Source: Burkholderiales bacterium
GTDB lineage: Bacteria; Pseudomonadota; Gammaproteobacteria; Burkholderiales; Burkholderiaceae_C
NCBI GenBank assembly: GCA_030604135.1
Contig: JAUVWL010000017.1
Coordinates: 19,968 to 83,967, forward strand
Length of the DNA stretch: 64,000 nt
Direction: 5' to 3'
The position numbers were made by a program, and so were the translations under genes. The stretch's first letter is position 1. Each line of letters opens with the position of its first letter. The notes under the pieces were generated by a model. It did not search any database. It saw only the letters and a program-made list of their open reading frames with translations, and was not told the origin of the DNA. This document shows, one piece after another, positions 9,270 through 18,965 of this stretch.

Positions 9270-10685
9270 ATGGCCAAGACCGTCGCAGACGTGATGCAAA
9301 TGGTGAAGGACAACGACGTCAAGTTCGTGGACTTCCGTTTCACCGATACCCGAGGCAAAGAGCAGCACGTGACCGTGCCTGTGTCCGCTTTCAGCGAAGA
9401 CAAGTTCAGCGATGGTCACGCGTTCGACGGCTCTTCCGTCGCCGGCTGGAAAGGCATCGAAGCGTCGGACATGCAGCTCATGCCCGACCCCGCCACGGCC
9501 AACATCGATCCTTTCTTCGAGGAAACCACGCTGTTCATGCAGTGTGATGTGATCGAGCCCAGCGACGGCAAGGCCTATGACCGTGATCCGCGTTCGGTGG
9601 CCCGCCGTGCGGAGGCCTATCTGAAGGCGTCCGGTCTGGGTGACACCGCCTACTTCGGTCCGGAACCCGAGTTTTTCATCTTTGACGGCGTGCGCTGGAG
9701 CTGCGAGCCCGGCCGCGGCTTCTACGAAATCGAGGAATACGAAGCGCCCTGGAACAGCGGCGCCAAGCTCGAAGGTGGCAACCGTGGTCACCGTCCGCGC
9801 GTCAAGGGCGGTTATTTCCCGGTGCCACCGGTGGACAGCACGCACGACCTGCGTGCCGAGATGTCCCTGATCCTGGAATCCCTGGGCATTCCGGTCGAGG
9901 TGTTCCACCACGAAGTGGCTGGCGCTGGCCAGTGCGAGATCGGCACCAAGTTCTCGACCCTGGTCGAGCGTGCCGACTGGACCCAGGTGCTCAAGTACGT
10001 GGTCTGGAACGTGGCCAACGCCTATGGCAAGACGGCGACCTTCATGCCCAAGCCCTACCACGGCGACAACGGCTCCGGCATGCACGTGCACCAGTCGGTC
10101 TGGAAAGACGGCAAGAACCTGTTCGCCGGTGACGGTTACGCCGGCCTGAGCGATTTCGCCCTGTATTACATCGGCGGCATCATCAAGCACGCCCGTGCCC
10201 TGAACGCCATCACCAACCCGTCGACCAACAGCTACAAGCGCCTGGTGCCGCACTTCGAAGCTCCGGTGAAGCTGGCCTACTCGGCCAAGAACCGCTCGGC
10301 CTCGATTCGCATCCCCTACGTGGCCAACCCCAAGGGCCGCCGTGTGGAAGCCCGCTTCCCGGACCCCATGGCCAACCCCTACCTGTGCTTCTCGGCCCTG
10401 CTGATGGCCGGCCTGGACGGCGTGGAGAACAAGATCCACCCGGGCGAAGCCGCCACCAAGGACCTCTACCACCTGCCGCCGGAAGAGGACAAGCTGGTCC
10501 CGACCGTCTGCCACAGCCTGGACATGGCGCTGGACTACCTGGACAAGGATCGCGCCTTCCTGACCAAGGGCGGTGTGTTCACCGACTCCATGCTCGACGC
10601 CTACATCGAGCTGAAAATGACCGAGGTCAATCGTTCACGTGTCGAAGTGACCCCGACCGAGTTCGACATGTACTACAGCCTCTGA
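9270..10685 (+). CDS. glnA: Glutamine synthetase, type I
   Basis: 471 residues, normal for GlnA. Makes glutamine from glutamate, ammonia and ATP; dodecamer in the cytoplasm. Motifs: N-terminal [13 protein letters not shown] and [11 protein letters not shown], the Mg-binding EPEFFIFD, the ATP loop [16 protein letters not shown], and the adenylylation loop DLYHLPPEE with the modifiable Tyr at residue 400, so GlnE control is expected. ATG 9270 has AGGAG eight bases upstream; an in-frame TTG just before it is not used. Expression is predicted from the sigma-54 promoter under NtrC. A terminator follows, so the ntrBC group probably has its own promoter or relies on read-through. Confidence 0.99.
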   Translation: MAKTVADVMQMVKDNDVKFVDFRFTDTRGKEQHVTVPVSAFSEDKFSDGHAFDGSSVAGWKGIEASDMQLMPDPATANIDPFFEETTLFMQCDVIEPSDGKAYDRDPRSVARRAEAYLKASGLGDTAYFGPEPEFFIFDGVRWSCEPGRGFYEIEEYEAPWNSGAKLEGGNRGHRPRVKGGYFPVPPVDSTHDLRAEMSLILESLGIPVEVFHHEVAGAGQCEIGTKFSTLVERADWTQVLKYVVWNVANAYGKTATFMPKPYHGDNGSGMHVHQSVWKDGKNLFAGDGYAGLSDFALYYIGGIIKHARALNAITNPSTNSYKRLVPHFEAPVKLAYSAKNRSASIRIPYVANPKGRRVEARFPDPMANPYLCFSALLMAGLDGVENKIHPGEAATKDLYHLPPEEDKLVPTVCHSLDMALDYLDKDRAFLTKGGVFTDSMLDAYIELKMTEVNRSRVEVTPTEFDMYYSL

Positions 10686-10713
10686 TTGATCTGGCAGGAC
10701 CATCAGGTGCAGG

Positions 10714-10741
10714 AAGGGGCAGCGAGAGCTGCCCCTTTTTT
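10714..10741 (+). terminator. Rho-independent terminator after glnA
   Basis: Stem GGGGCAGC/GCTGCCCC with a GAGA loop followed by six T residues, starting 28 bases after the glnA stop. Confidence 0.92.
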
Positions 10742-10878
10742 CATTGACGCATGCGGCATACTTGAAGCCGCTCTGCCTGTCAGCGGGCACTTTTGTCCGT
10801 CTGGGTATTCCCAAGACGGTATGGGCTTGCCATCATGGGGGGCCCGTGGCTCTGTAACACGACCTTTCGCCTGCGTTC

Positions 10879-11430
10879 ATGTCCAAGTTCCGAACCCTCA
10901 CGCTGATCCTGCCGTGTTCCTTCCTGTTGTGGGGAGCTGGCACACCCCTGGCCCAGGCTCAGGAGCAGATCTTCCGTTGTCCGGGTACGCCGGTCGAGTA
11001 CATCAACAACGCCCAGCAAGCCCGTGCGCGAGGCTGCAAGCCGATGGAAGGCGGCAACATCACCATCATCCAGGGCACAACGCCCAGGGCTGCTGCGTCG
11101 CCACCCGCTGCGGCGGCGCGTCCGGCCGCGAGCCCTCGGCCTGGTGTGGATACAGCGGCCCAGCGCGCCAGAGACAGCGATGCGCGGGCCATTCTGGAAA
11201 ACGAACTGAGGCAGGCGCAAGATCGACTGAATCAGGCCCGAAAGGACTATGCGGGCGGTGAGCCGGAGAAGCAGGGGATCGAGGGCCGAAACCACCAGCG
11301 TTATCTGGACCGGGTGGCGGAGTTGCGGGCAGCTGTGAACCGGGCCGAAGCTGACGTGACCGGCATTCAGCGTGAGCTTGAGCGGCTGGGACCTGCTTCC
11401 CCAGCTCCCGCCGGAAGCAGCGCCCAATGA
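10879..11430 (+). CDS. Small secreted coiled-coil protein between glnA and ntrB
   Basis: 183 residues. A clear signal peptide (about 1-28, hydrophobic core LILPCSFLLWGAG, cleavage after AQA) is followed by a Cys-containing segment IFRCPGTPVEYINNAQQARARGCK with two Cys that could form a disulfide, an Ala/Pro linker, and a charged helix (about 95-170) with heptad spacing likely to form a coiled coil. I recognise no named family. It ends with an ATGA overlap into ntrB, so it is translationally coupled to the sensor kinase and belongs to that operon. The 193-base gap before it holds only the glnA terminator and no obvious promoter motif. A link to nitrogen sensing is inference from position. Confidence 0.85.
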   Translation: MSKFRTLTLILPCSFLLWGAGTPLAQAQEQIFRCPGTPVEYINNAQQARARGCKPMEGGNITIIQGTTPRAAASPPAAAARPAASPRPGVDTAAQRARDSDARAILENELRQAQDRLNQARKDYAGGEPEKQGIEGRNHQRYLDRVAELRAAVNRAEADVTGIQRELERLGPASPAPAGSSAQ

Positions 11431-12578
11431 GCGGGGAGCCGACCCCGTCCGTATCCCGCTCCATCACCGCCTCGGCCGTTTCCGCTCTCAAGAAGGCGGG
11501 CAAGCGTGTGACGCGCCCCGCGGCGCTGGCGCAGCGCTTTCAAGCACTGGACATGCTGGCCACCTTGGTGGCTGTGGTGGATGGACAAGGGCGCGTGCTG
11601 TTTGCCAATGCGGCGCTGGAAGATGCGTTGGGGATGTCACGTCGCAGCATCAATGGCACACCGCTGCAGGAGTGTTTCACCGAGCAGTCGCTGCTGGACA
11701 CGGCCTTGCAGGGTGCCCGCAGCAACGAGTTTGCGGCCTTGCGCTACGACGCCTGGCTGCGCCGCAGTGTGCACGAACCCCTGCCGGTGCATGTGGTGGT
11801 GGCCCAGACCGAAACCGCGGGCGAGGTGATCGTCGAGTTGCTGCCGCTGGAGCAGCAGACCCGTCAGGAGCGTGAGGAGCGGCTGCTGGACCAGGCACAG
11901 GCCAACAAGGAACTCATTCGCAACCTGGCCCATGAGATCAAGAACCCTCTGGGCGGGATACGAGGCGCAGCCCAGCTGTTGCAGATGGAGCTGGACAGCA
12001 AGGAGCTGGTTGAATACACGCAGGTGATCATCCACGAGGCCGATCGCCTGCAGTCCCTGGTGGACCGTTTGCTGGCACCGCACCGCCGTCCCCACGTGGT
12101 GGGCGACGTCAATATCCATGAGGTATGCGAACGGGTGCGCTCGCTCATCCTGGCCGAGTTTCCGCGCGGGCTGAGGGTCGTGCGCGACTACGACACCTCC
12201 ATCCCGGAGTTCCGGGGTGACCGCGAGCAGCTCATCCAGGCTGTGCTCAACATCACCCACAACGCGGCGCAGGCACTGTCCGAGCGCATCACCGCGGGTG
12301 ATGGAGAGATCGTCTTTCGCACCCGGGTCAACCGGCAGGTGACCTTTGGCAAGCAGCGCTACAGGCTGGCACTGGAATTGCATGTGATCGACAACGGGCC
12401 TGGCGTGCCAGACTCGATCAAGGATCGCATCTTCTTTCCGCTGGTGTCGGGGCGCGAGGGTGGGTCCGGCCTGGGGTTGACGTTGGCGCAGACCTTCGTG
12501 CAGCAGCACCATGGCCTGATCGAGTGTGACAGCGTGCCGGGTCGCACGGATTTCAAGATTCTGATTCCGTTGCCCTGA
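11427..12578 (+). CDS. glnL: Nitrogen-regulation sensor histidine kinase NtrB
   Basis: 383 residues. Cytoplasmic kinase/phosphatase that reads PII state and controls phosphorylation of NtrC. An N-terminal PAS-type domain (about 35-130, DMLATLVAVVDGQGRVLFAN) leads to the phospho-acceptor helix NLAHEIKNPLGG with His169, then an ATPase domain with the N-box ITHNAAQAL, DNGPGVP and GGSGLGLTLAQTFV. No membrane segment, as expected. Its ATG overlaps the preceding stop by four bases (ATGA) and it is followed 43 bases later by ntrC. Confidence 0.97.
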   Translation: MSGEPTPSVSRSITASAVSALKKAGKRVTRPAALAQRFQALDMLATLVAVVDGQGRVLFANAALEDALGMSRRSINGTPLQECFTEQSLLDTALQGARSNEFAALRYDAWLRRSVHEPLPVHVVVAQTETAGEVIVELLPLEQQTRQEREERLLDQAQANKELIRNLAHEIKNPLGGIRGAAQLLQMELDSKELVEYTQVIIHEADRLQSLVDRLLAPHRRPHVVGDVNIHEVCERVRSLILAEFPRGLRVVRDYDTSIPEFRGDREQLIQAVLNITHNAAQALSERITAGDGEIVFRTRVNRQVTFGKQRYRLALELHVIDNGPGVPDSIKDRIFFPLVSGREGGSGLGLTLAQTFVQQHHGLIECDSVPGRTDFKILIPLP

Positions 12579-12621
12579 CTACAAACACACACGCCTTGCC
12601 TCAAGAAGGGACGACCAGCAC

Positions 12622-14205
12622 ATGAAGCCGATCTGGATAGTGGATGACGACCAATCGATACGCTTTGTGCTCGAAAAAGCCCTGTTGCGTGAGAACCTGC
12701 CCACACGCAGTTTCACCAATCCCCAGGAGGTACTCAGTGCCCTTAACGAGGGGCCCGACGGCGAGGGGCCTCAGATCCTGGTCAGCGACATCCGCATGCC
12801 GGGTGGCTCGGGTCTGGAACTGCTGGAAAAGGTCAAGCAGCGCTTGCCGGGCTTGCCGGTGATCATCATGACCGCGTTCTCCGACCTGGACAGCGCGGTC
12901 TCGGCCTTTCAGGGCGGTGCCTTCGAATACCTGCCCAAACCTTTCGACCTGACCAAGGCGGTCGAGCTGATCCACCGTGCCGTCGAGGAGAGTCAGCGTG
13001 AAGAGGTGGCTCAGGAGTCGCTGACCGCCGCTCCGGAGATGCTGGGGCAGGCCCCGGCCATGCAGGACGTGTTCCGCGCCATCGGCCGCCTGAGCCAAAG
13101 CAATGTCACGGTGCTGATCACCGGTGAATCCGGCTCCGGCAAGGAGCTGGTCGCGCGGGCGCTGCACAAGCATTCACCCCGGTCGGGTGGACCCTTCGTG
13201 GCGATCAACACCGCAGCCATTCCGAAGGACTTGCTCGAATCCGAGCTGTTCGGGCACGAGCGTGGCGCGTTCACCGGCGCCCAGACCATGCGGCGCGGGC
13301 GCTTCGAGCAGGCCGAGGGCGGCACCTTGTTTCTGGACGAGATCGGCGACATGCCCTTCGACCTGCAGACACGCCTCTTGCGTGTGCTGTCCGACGGGCA
13401 TTTCTATCGGGTGGGCGGTCACAGTGCCGTCAAGGCCAATGTGCGGGTGATCGCAGCCACGCACCAGAACCTGGAGCAGCGGGTCAAGGAGGGCGGGTTC
13501 CGTGAAGACCTGTTCCACCGGCTCAACGTCATCCGGCTGCGCCTGCCGGCCCTGCGTGAGCGCCGCGAAGACGTGCCCATGCTCACGCGCTATTTCCTGC
13601 AGCAAAGCGCCAAGCAGTTGGGCGTGGAACCCAAGCGCATCGCTGACGGTGCCCTTCAGTTGCTGTGTGGCTTCGACTTTCCCGGCAACGTGCGGCAGCT
13701 GGAGAATGTCTGCCACTGGCTCACCGTGATGGCGCCAGCCCAGGTGATCGACGTGAAGGATCTGCCGCCCGAAGTCTTGTCCGGTGCAGGGGTGGCCGCG
13801 CCGATGGCCTCCTCGCCAGCGGCACCGTTGCAGGCTGTGGTCTTGCCCGTGTCCGCAGCTTCACCCGAATCACAGCCTCCGCTTGAGTCCGCCGTCTCGT
13901 CGCCCCCAGAAGCCGTCATGGCGTGGGCGCCGTCCGAGCCGCAGGCAGCGGTCGGCGAGGCTTCGGCGTCGGCCGTGTCGACTGCTTCATTGTCGGCTTG
14001 GGACGCTGGCCTGCAGGCCGAGGCGCGCAGCCTGCTGGAATCGGGCCGCACCGACGTCTGGGACACGCTCACCCAGCGTTTCGAGACCACCCTGATCCAG
14101 ACCGCGCTGGCCTACACCCGGGGGCGACGCATCGAGGCGGCGCAGAAGCTGGGCATCGGCCGCAACACCATCACCCGCAAGATCCAGGAACTGAACCTGG
14201 AGTGA
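12622..14205 (+). CDS. glnG: Nitrogen-regulation response regulator NtrC
   Basis: 527 residues, longer than E. coli NtrC (about 470). Enhancer-binding activator of sigma-54 promoters. Receiver domain with phospho-acceptor Asp56 (SDIRMPGGSG), AAA+ domain with Walker A GESGSGKE (168-175), GAFTGA sigma-54 contact loop (215-220), Walker B FLDEIGD, and a C-terminal Fis-type helix-turn-helix (AQKLGIGRNTITRKIQEL). The extra length is an Ala/Pro/Ser-rich linker of about 75 residues (388-464) between the AAA+ and DNA-binding domains. It is the natural activator for the sites seen upstream of glnA in this same window. Confidence 0.97.
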   Translation: MKPIWIVDDDQSIRFVLEKALLRENLPTRSFTNPQEVLSALNEGPDGEGPQILVSDIRMPGGSGLELLEKVKQRLPGLPVIIMTAFSDLDSAVSAFQGGAFEYLPKPFDLTKAVELIHRAVEESQREEVAQESLTAAPEMLGQAPAMQDVFRAIGRLSQSNVTVLITGESGSGKELVARALHKHSPRSGGPFVAINTAAIPKDLLESELFGHERGAFTGAQTMRRGRFEQAEGGTLFLDEIGDMPFDLQTRLLRVLSDGHFYRVGGHSAVKANVRVIAATHQNLEQRVKEGGFREDLFHRLNVIRLRLPALRERREDVPMLTRYFLQQSAKQLGVEPKRIADGALQLLCGFDFPGNVRQLENVCHWLTVMAPAQVIDVKDLPPEVLSGAGVAAPMASSPAAPLQAVVLPVSAASPESQPPLESAVSSPPEAVMAWAPSEPQAAVGEASASAVSTASLSAWDAGLQAEARSLLESGRTDVWDTLTQRFETTLIQTALAYTRGRRIEAAQKLGIGRNTITRKIQELNLE

Positions 14206-14240
14206 TGCCCAGCGGCGCCGGCACCCAGAGGCAGGACCTA

Positions 14241-15005
14241 TCAGTCCAGCGTCAACACCACCGGGGCGTGGTCACTGGGTTGCTTGTTCTTGCGCGGAAC
14301 CCGGTCGATGGTGCAGGCGCTGGCGCGGGCTTTGAGTGCGTCGCTGATGAGGATGTGGTCGATGCGCAGACCGCGGTTCTTCTGGAAACCCAGCATGCGG
14401 TAATCCCACCAGCTGAAGGTCTTGGGCGGCTGTTCGAACAGGCGGTGGGCGTCGTGCAGGCCCAGGCCGATCAGGGCCTGCAGCTGGGTCCGTTCTTCGG
14501 TCGTGCAGTGGATGCTCTCACGCAGGCCGTCCGGGTCCCAGACATCGGCGTCGTCGAAGGTGATGTTGTAGTCGCCCATGAGCACCAGTTGCGGGTGGGC
14601 GGCCATTTCAGCCCGCACCCATTCGCGCAGCGCATCGAGCCAGCGCATCTTGTAGGCGAACTTGTCGCTGCCCGGTTCCTGCCCGTTGGGGAAGTAGGCG
14701 CCGATGACCCGGATACCGTCGATGGTGGCGCACAGCACGCGCGACTGCTCGTCCTCGAAACCCGGGATGTTGCGGATGACGTCGGCAGCCGGTGCCTTGC
14801 TCAGCAGGGCCACGCCGTTGTAGGTCTTCTGTCCGAACCACTGGGCCTGGTAGCCGGCCTCGGTGAAGGCCTGGGCCGGGAACTTGTCGTCGGTGAGCTT
14901 GAGCTCCTGAAGCGCCAGCACATCGACCGGGTTGGTCGCCAGCCAGTCCAGCACCTGTGGCAGGCGCACATTGAGGGAGTTGATGTTCCAGGTCGCGAGC
15001 TTCAT
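14241..15005 (-). CDS. xth: Exodeoxyribonuclease III
   Basis: 254 residues. Mg-dependent AP endonuclease and 3'-5' exonuclease for base-excision repair. Endonuclease/exonuclease/phosphatase fold: ATWNINSLNVR at the start, catalytic LQELK, the YNGVALLSK and GDYNI motifs, the W-rich SWWDYR loop, and the terminal RIDHIL and SDHAPV motifs with catalytic Asp-His. Its start codon overlaps the folA stop by four bases (ATGA), so it is the last gene of an EamA-folA-xth operon. Confidence 0.97.
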   Translation of the reverse strand: MKLATWNINSLNVRLPQVLDWLATNPVDVLALQELKLTDDKFPAQAFTEAGYQAQWFGQKTYNGVALLSKAPAADVIRNIPGFEDEQSRVLCATIDGIRVIGAYFPNGQEPGSDKFAYKMRWLDALREWVRAEMAAHPQLVLMGDYNITFDDADVWDPDGLRESIHCTTEERTQLQALIGLGLHDAHRLFEQPPKTFSWWDYRMLGFQKNRGLRIDHILISDALKARASACTIDRVPRKNKQPSDHAPVVLTLD

Positions 15006-15508
15006 GGCGTTCGGGTGTAGGTGACAAAGGCAAAGGGCAGGCTGCTGGCGCTGGTGTGGGGTTCCCGAGCCGCTTCCTGCCACTCGGTGCCCAGCACGGG
15101 AGCAAAGGCGTCGCCATCGAAGTCCTGATCGATCTCTGTGACGACCACGCGATCGGCCAGGGTCAGGGCCTGGGCATAGATCTGGGCCCCCCCGATCACC
15201 CAGGCATCGGCACCGGGCGGACACAGATTGCGCGCAGCTTCGAGCGAATGGGCCACACGGGCACCTTCGGCGACGAAGGTCGGGTCGCGGGAGACCACGA
15301 TGTTCAGGCGGCCGGGCAGGGGGCGGAATTTCGGTGGCAGCGAGTCCCAGGTCTTGCGGCCCATGATGACCGGGCAGCCCAGGGTGGTGCGCTTGAAATG
15401 GGCCAGGTCTTCCGGCAGGTGCCAGGGCAACTGGTTGTCTTTGCCGATGACGCCGTTGCGGGCGCGGGCGTAGATGAGGTTGAGACGGGCAGGGGTCGTG
15501 TCGGTCAT
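15002..15508 (-). CDS. folA: Dihydrofolate reductase
   Basis: 168 residues. Reduces dihydrofolate to tetrahydrofolate with NADPH. Motifs: LIYARARNGVIGKDNQLPWHLPED with the active-site Trp and acidic residue, the NADPH-binding GRKTWDSLP and VSRDP, and GGAQIY. The ATG overlaps the upstream transporter's stop by four bases and its own stop overlaps xth, so the three genes are translationally coupled. It sits about 1.1 kb from thyA, which makes dihydrofolate, but a transporter and repeat sequence separate them. Confidence 0.97.
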   Translation of the reverse strand: MTDTTPARLNLIYARARNGVIGKDNQLPWHLPEDLAHFKRTTLGCPVIMGRKTWDSLPPKFRPLPGRLNIVVSRDPTFVAEGARVAHSLEAARNLCPPGADAWVIGGAQIYAQALTLADRVVVTEIDQDFDGDAFAPVLGTEWQEAAREPHTSASSLPFAFVTYTRTP

Positions 15509-16392
15509 GCCCGCATTGTGCCGCGCGACGGCAGCAGCACGCTGGCAATGGCGACCATGACGAACACCATGGCCAGCCAGTCCTGCCAGTGCGGCACCTC
15601 GCCGACGATGACGGTGGCGCTGAGTGTGCCCACCAGCGGAATGGCCATGACGCTCATGGCGCTGGTGGCCGGCGGCAGGTCGCGCGCCATGCCGAACCAG
15701 ATCAGCTGGGCAATGCCGTAGTTGATGAACACGCCATAGGCCAGGCTCAGCCACATGGGCAGGCTGAAATGGCCCGGCTGCGGCAGAGGCTCGATACCGA
15801 TGGCCAGCACCCAGACGGCAATGCTGCCCAGCAGCAGCATCCAGACGGTGACCACCAGCGGCGAAAGGGTCAGGTGGGCGCGGCGGAACATCAGCGTGCC
15901 CAGCGCCCAGCACACGGCGGCGCCCAGCATCCACACAACGCCCGCCGGCCGGCCCGACAGGCGCTGCAGTTCGTGCCACAACAGCAGCGCCACCGCCACC
16001 AGGGCGCAGACCACGGCCAGCCGCACCCTTGGTGTCATGCGCTCGCCGAAAAAGGCGGCGCCCAGCAGCACGGTGAAGATGGGCATGGTGAAGCCCAGGA
16101 TGGCGGCCCGGCCCGAGGCCAGCTCCTGCACACCGAAAATGGACATGGTGTGCCAGCCCAGGATGTTGGGCAGGCCCAGCCAGACGATGGCCCACCACTC
16201 GCGCCCTTGCGGACGCATGCGCTCGCCCTTGGCTGACACAAAGGCAAACAGCCACAAACCGCCGAGCAACATGGTGCTGGCGCGGAAATACAGGGGCGAC
16301 AGCTCCTGCAGCGAGAGCTTCATCATGGGCCAGTTGACCCCCCACATGAGCGTGAGGGCCAGCAGCGCCCAGAGCTGGCGGCGCGAAATCAC
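15505..16392 (-). CDS. EamA/DMT-family transporter
   Basis: 295 residues with about ten membrane helices and two EamA repeats (first opening LWALLALTLMWGVNWPMMK, second around GVVWMLGAAVCWALGTLMF). Drug/metabolite transporter superfamily exporter; substrate unknown. The start is GTG at 16392, the only start that gives the usual short polar N-terminus. First gene of a coupled operon with folA and xth, overlapping folA by four bases. The operon's promoter should lie in the repeat-containing region 16393-16608. Confidence 0.9.
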   Translation of the reverse strand: MISRRQLWALLALTLMWGVNWPMMKLSLQELSPLYFRASTMLLGGLWLFAFVSAKGERMRPQGREWWAIVWLGLPNILGWHTMSIFGVQELASGRAAILGFTMPIFTVLLGAAFFGERMTPRVRLAVVCALVAVALLLWHELQRLSGRPAGVVWMLGAAVCWALGTLMFRRAHLTLSPLVVTVWMLLLGSIAVWVLAIGIEPLPQPGHFSLPMWLSLAYGVFINYGIAQLIWFGMARDLPPATSAMSVMAIPLVGTLSATVIVGEVPHWQDWLAMVFVMVAIASVLLPSRGTMRA

Positions 16393-16399
16393 GGACGAG

Positions 16400-16560
16400 T
16401 TCCCCCCGCGCCGCTACGCGTGCCTTGCAGGCCGCGGCTTCGCCAGAGCCGAAGCCACTTCGGTCTGTCCATGCCTGCGCAGGCAGGCTTGGAGCCGCAG
16501 CCCTCAGCCCCCCAGGGGGCGGCACTGGCCGTCTGGCAAAGCCAGCCCGGCTGTGCCCCG
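16400..16560. repeat. C-rich Comamonadaceae-type intergenic repeat sequence
   Basis: Non-coding stretch between thyA and the EamA gene with several hairpins, including GGCTTCG-ccagag-CGAAGCC (16438-16457 region), GCCTGC-GCAGGC and CCCCC-AGGGGG. Same flavour as the repeats near 27.3, 30.3, 41.1 and 63.8 kb. No reading frame of note. Confidence 0.5.
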
Positions 16561-16608
16561 GACTCGCGAAGCGGCATGCGTTGCGGGTGGGTGCCTTGCA
16601 CCAAGCCA

Positions 16609-17442
16609 TCAAACCGCAACGGGGGCCTTGATGACCGGGTGATGCTGGTAGTCCAGCACCTCGAAGTCCTCGTACTCGTAGTCGAAGATCGATGCCGGTT
16701 TGCGTTTGATGTTCAGCGTCGGGTAGGTGTAGGGCTGGCGCGCGAGCTGGGTCTGCACCTGCTCGACGTGGTTGTCGTAGATGTGGCAGTCACCGCCGGT
16801 CCAGATGAAGTCGCCCACGTCCAGGTCGCACTGCTGGGCCAGCATGTGGGTCAGCAGCGCGTAGCTGGCGATGTTGAAGGGCACGCCCAGGAAGATGTCG
16901 GCGCTGCGCTGGTAGAGCTGGCAGGACAGCTTGCCTTTGCCACCGGGCTCGGTGGCCGGCGCCACGTAGAACTGGAAGAAGGCGTGGCAGGGCATGAGCG
17001 CCATCTGGTCGAGGTCGGCCACGTTCCACGCGCTGACGATGATGCGGCGGCTGTCCGGATTGGTCTTGAGCTGTTTGACCACCTCGCTGATCTGGTCGAT
17101 GTGCCCGCCATCCGGCTTGGGCCAGTTGCGCCACTGCACGCCATAGACCGGGCCCAGGTCACCGTCGTCCCGGGCCCATTCGTCCCAGATGGTGCAGCCG
17201 CGTTCCTGCAGCCATTTCACGTTGCTGTCGCCACGCAGGAACCACAGCAGTTCCACGATGATGGCCTTGAGGAACACCTTTTTGGTGGTCACCAGCGGAA
17301 AACCCTCGTTCAGGTCGAAGCGCATCTGGTGGCCGAACACGCTGCGTGTGCCGGTGCCGGTGCGGTCGCCCTTGCGCACGCCGTGTTCGAACACGTGGCG
17401 CATGAAGTCTTCGTACTGGGAGCGGATGGGGCGGGTGGTCAT
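16609..17442 (-). CDS. thyA: Thymidylate synthase
   Basis: 277 residues, normal for ThyA. Methylates dUMP to dTMP using methylene-THF. Motifs: [13 protein letters not shown] for phosphate binding, WDEWA, the catalytic [11 protein letters not shown] with Cys152, [17 protein letters not shown], and GDCHIYDNH. The methylene-THF it uses can come from the glycine cleavage system encoded at 50-54 kb. It is probably a single-gene unit; 71 bases separate it from the dehydrogenase gene upstream. Confidence 0.98.
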   Translation of the reverse strand: MTTRPIRSQYEDFMRHVFEHGVRKGDRTGTGTRSVFGHQMRFDLNEGFPLVTTKKVFLKAIIVELLWFLRGDSNVKWLQERGCTIWDEWARDDGDLGPVYGVQWRNWPKPDGGHIDQISEVVKQLKTNPDSRRIIVSAWNVADLDQMALMPCHAFFQFYVAPATEPGGKGKLSCQLYQRSADIFLGVPFNIASYALLTHMLAQQCDLDVGDFIWTGGDCHIYDNHVEQVQTQLARQPYTYPTLNIKRKPASIFDYEYEDFEVLDYQHHPVIKAPVAV

Positions 17443-17513
17443 GGTCTGTGACGGAAACAGGTCTGGATGGCGATTGTGCCTGCACCGGCTGCGAGGCCGG
17501 CGTGTTCGCAGTC

Positions 17514-18965
17514 TCAGGGGGACAGCACCCGGCCCGGATTCAGGATGCCCTGCGGATCCAGTGCCTGTTTGATCTGGCGCATCAAGGTCAGGGCGACCGG
17601 GTCCTTGTAGTGTGGCAGCTTGGCCGCCTTGAGGCTGCCGACGCCGTGCTCGGCGCTGATCGAACCCTGGTGTTGTGCCACCTGGTCGAACACCAGGGTG
17701 TTGACCCGCTCCTCGTGCGTTCGCAGGAAGGCTCCCGGGTCATCGCCAGCAGGAGCCTGCACGTTGTAGTGCAGATTGCCGTCGCCCAGGTGGCCGAAGT
17801 TGACCAGGCGCACGCCTGGAATCTCGCGCTGCAGCAGAGCGTCGGTTTCGGCGCAGAAGGCCGGAATGCGAGAGACCGGAATGCTGATGTCGTGCTTGAT
17901 GTTCAGGCCTTCTTCGGCCTGCGCCAACGGAATGCTTTCGCGGATGTGCCACAGCCCATGGGCCTGCTGCAGGCTCTCGGCCACCACGGCATCCGTGACC
18001 AGGCCGTCTTCGAAGGCCGACTCCAGCAGCTGCTCGAACTGGCTGCGCGCATGGGTTTCGGACTCGCTGTCGCTGTTTTCCAGCAAAACACAAAAGGGCG
18101 TTTGTTGCCAGAGTGGAACCCGCAGTTGTGGCATGTGCCGGTCGACCAGGCTCAGGGCGAACTGGCCCATGACCTCAAAACCGGTGAGTCCCGCACCAAG
18201 CCGGCTTTGCGCCAGTCCCAGCAGGGACACGGCCGCGTCCAGCGAGGGCACGGCGGCCCAGGCGGTGAGCCGGCAGGCCGGGCGAGGGTGGAGCTTGAGG
18301 GTGGCGGCGGTGATGATGCCCAGCGTGCCTTCGCTGCCGACCAACAGGTCGCGCAGGTCGTAACCGGTGTTGTCCTTGCGCAGCCCCGAGAGTCCGTGCC
18401 AGACCTCGCCCTGGGCGGTCACGACCTCCAGCCCCAGGCAGAGCTCGCGCGCGTTGCCGTAGCGCAGCACCTGGGTGCCGCCGGCGTTGGTGGCCAGATT
18501 GCCACCGATGGTGCAACTGCCTTCGGCCGCCAGCGAGAGGGGAAACAGCAATCCCGCCTGGTCGGCGGCATCCTGCACCGCCTGCAGCACGCAACCAGCC
18601 TCCACCGTCATGGTCAGGTTGGCCGGGTCGATGGCACGTACGCGGTTCAGGCGCGTGAGGCTGAGCAGCACCTGTGAGCCACTGTCGTCGGGGACCGACC
18701 CCACCACCAGGCCGGTGTTGCCGCCCTGGGGGACGATGCTGTGGCCGGCGGCGGCACAGGCCTGCACCACGGCAGCCACCTCGTCGGTGTTGCCGGGGCG
18801 CACGACGGCCAGGGCTCGGCCGTGCGCGCGCTTGCGCCAGTCCTGCTCCCAGGCAGACAGGTCTGTGCCCCCGTCCTGTGTCAGCACGTGGGTTGAACCG
18901 ACGACGCGGCGAAGGTGGCCGACGAGGGTGCTCGCAGGCAGTGCTTCAGGCAAGTCCGCGCTCAT
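17514..18965 (-). CDS. FAD-binding D-2-hydroxyacid dehydrogenase (GlcD/D-lactate/D-2HG type)
   Basis: 483 residues. FAD enzyme of the vanillyl-alcohol-oxidase fold that oxidises a D-2-hydroxyacid (D-lactate, D-2-hydroxyglutarate or glycolate). FAD-binding motifs [16 protein letters not shown] (about 71-86) and [25 protein letters not shown], then [13 protein letters not shown]; the C-terminal domain ends with [12 protein letters not shown] and [10 protein letters not shown], the metal-ligand motifs of the D-2-HG/D-lactate branch. Its ATG overlaps the stop of the DUF2069 gene by four bases. No glcE/glcF partners are present, which favours a stand-alone D-lactate or D-2-hydroxyglutarate enzyme. 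Confidence 0.9.
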   Translation of the reverse strand: MSADLPEALPASTLVGHLRRVVGSTHVLTQDGGTDLSAWEQDWRKRAHGRALAVVRPGNTDEVAAVVQACAAAGHSIVPQGGNTGLVVGSVPDDSGSQVLLSLTRLNRVRAIDPANLTMTVEAGCVLQAVQDAADQAGLLFPLSLAAEGSCTIGGNLATNAGGTQVLRYGNARELCLGLEVVTAQGEVWHGLSGLRKDNTGYDLRDLLVGSEGTLGIITAATLKLHPRPACRLTAWAAVPSLDAAVSLLGLAQSRLGAGLTGFEVMGQFALSLVDRHMPQLRVPLWQQTPFCVLLENSDSESETHARSQFEQLLESAFEDGLVTDAVVAESLQQAHGLWHIRESIPLAQAEEGLNIKHDISIPVSRIPAFCAETDALLQREIPGVRLVNFGHLGDGNLHYNVQAPAGDDPGAFLRTHEERVNTLVFDQVAQHQGSISAEHGVGSLKAAKLPHYKDPVALTLMRQIKQALDPQGILNPGRVLSP

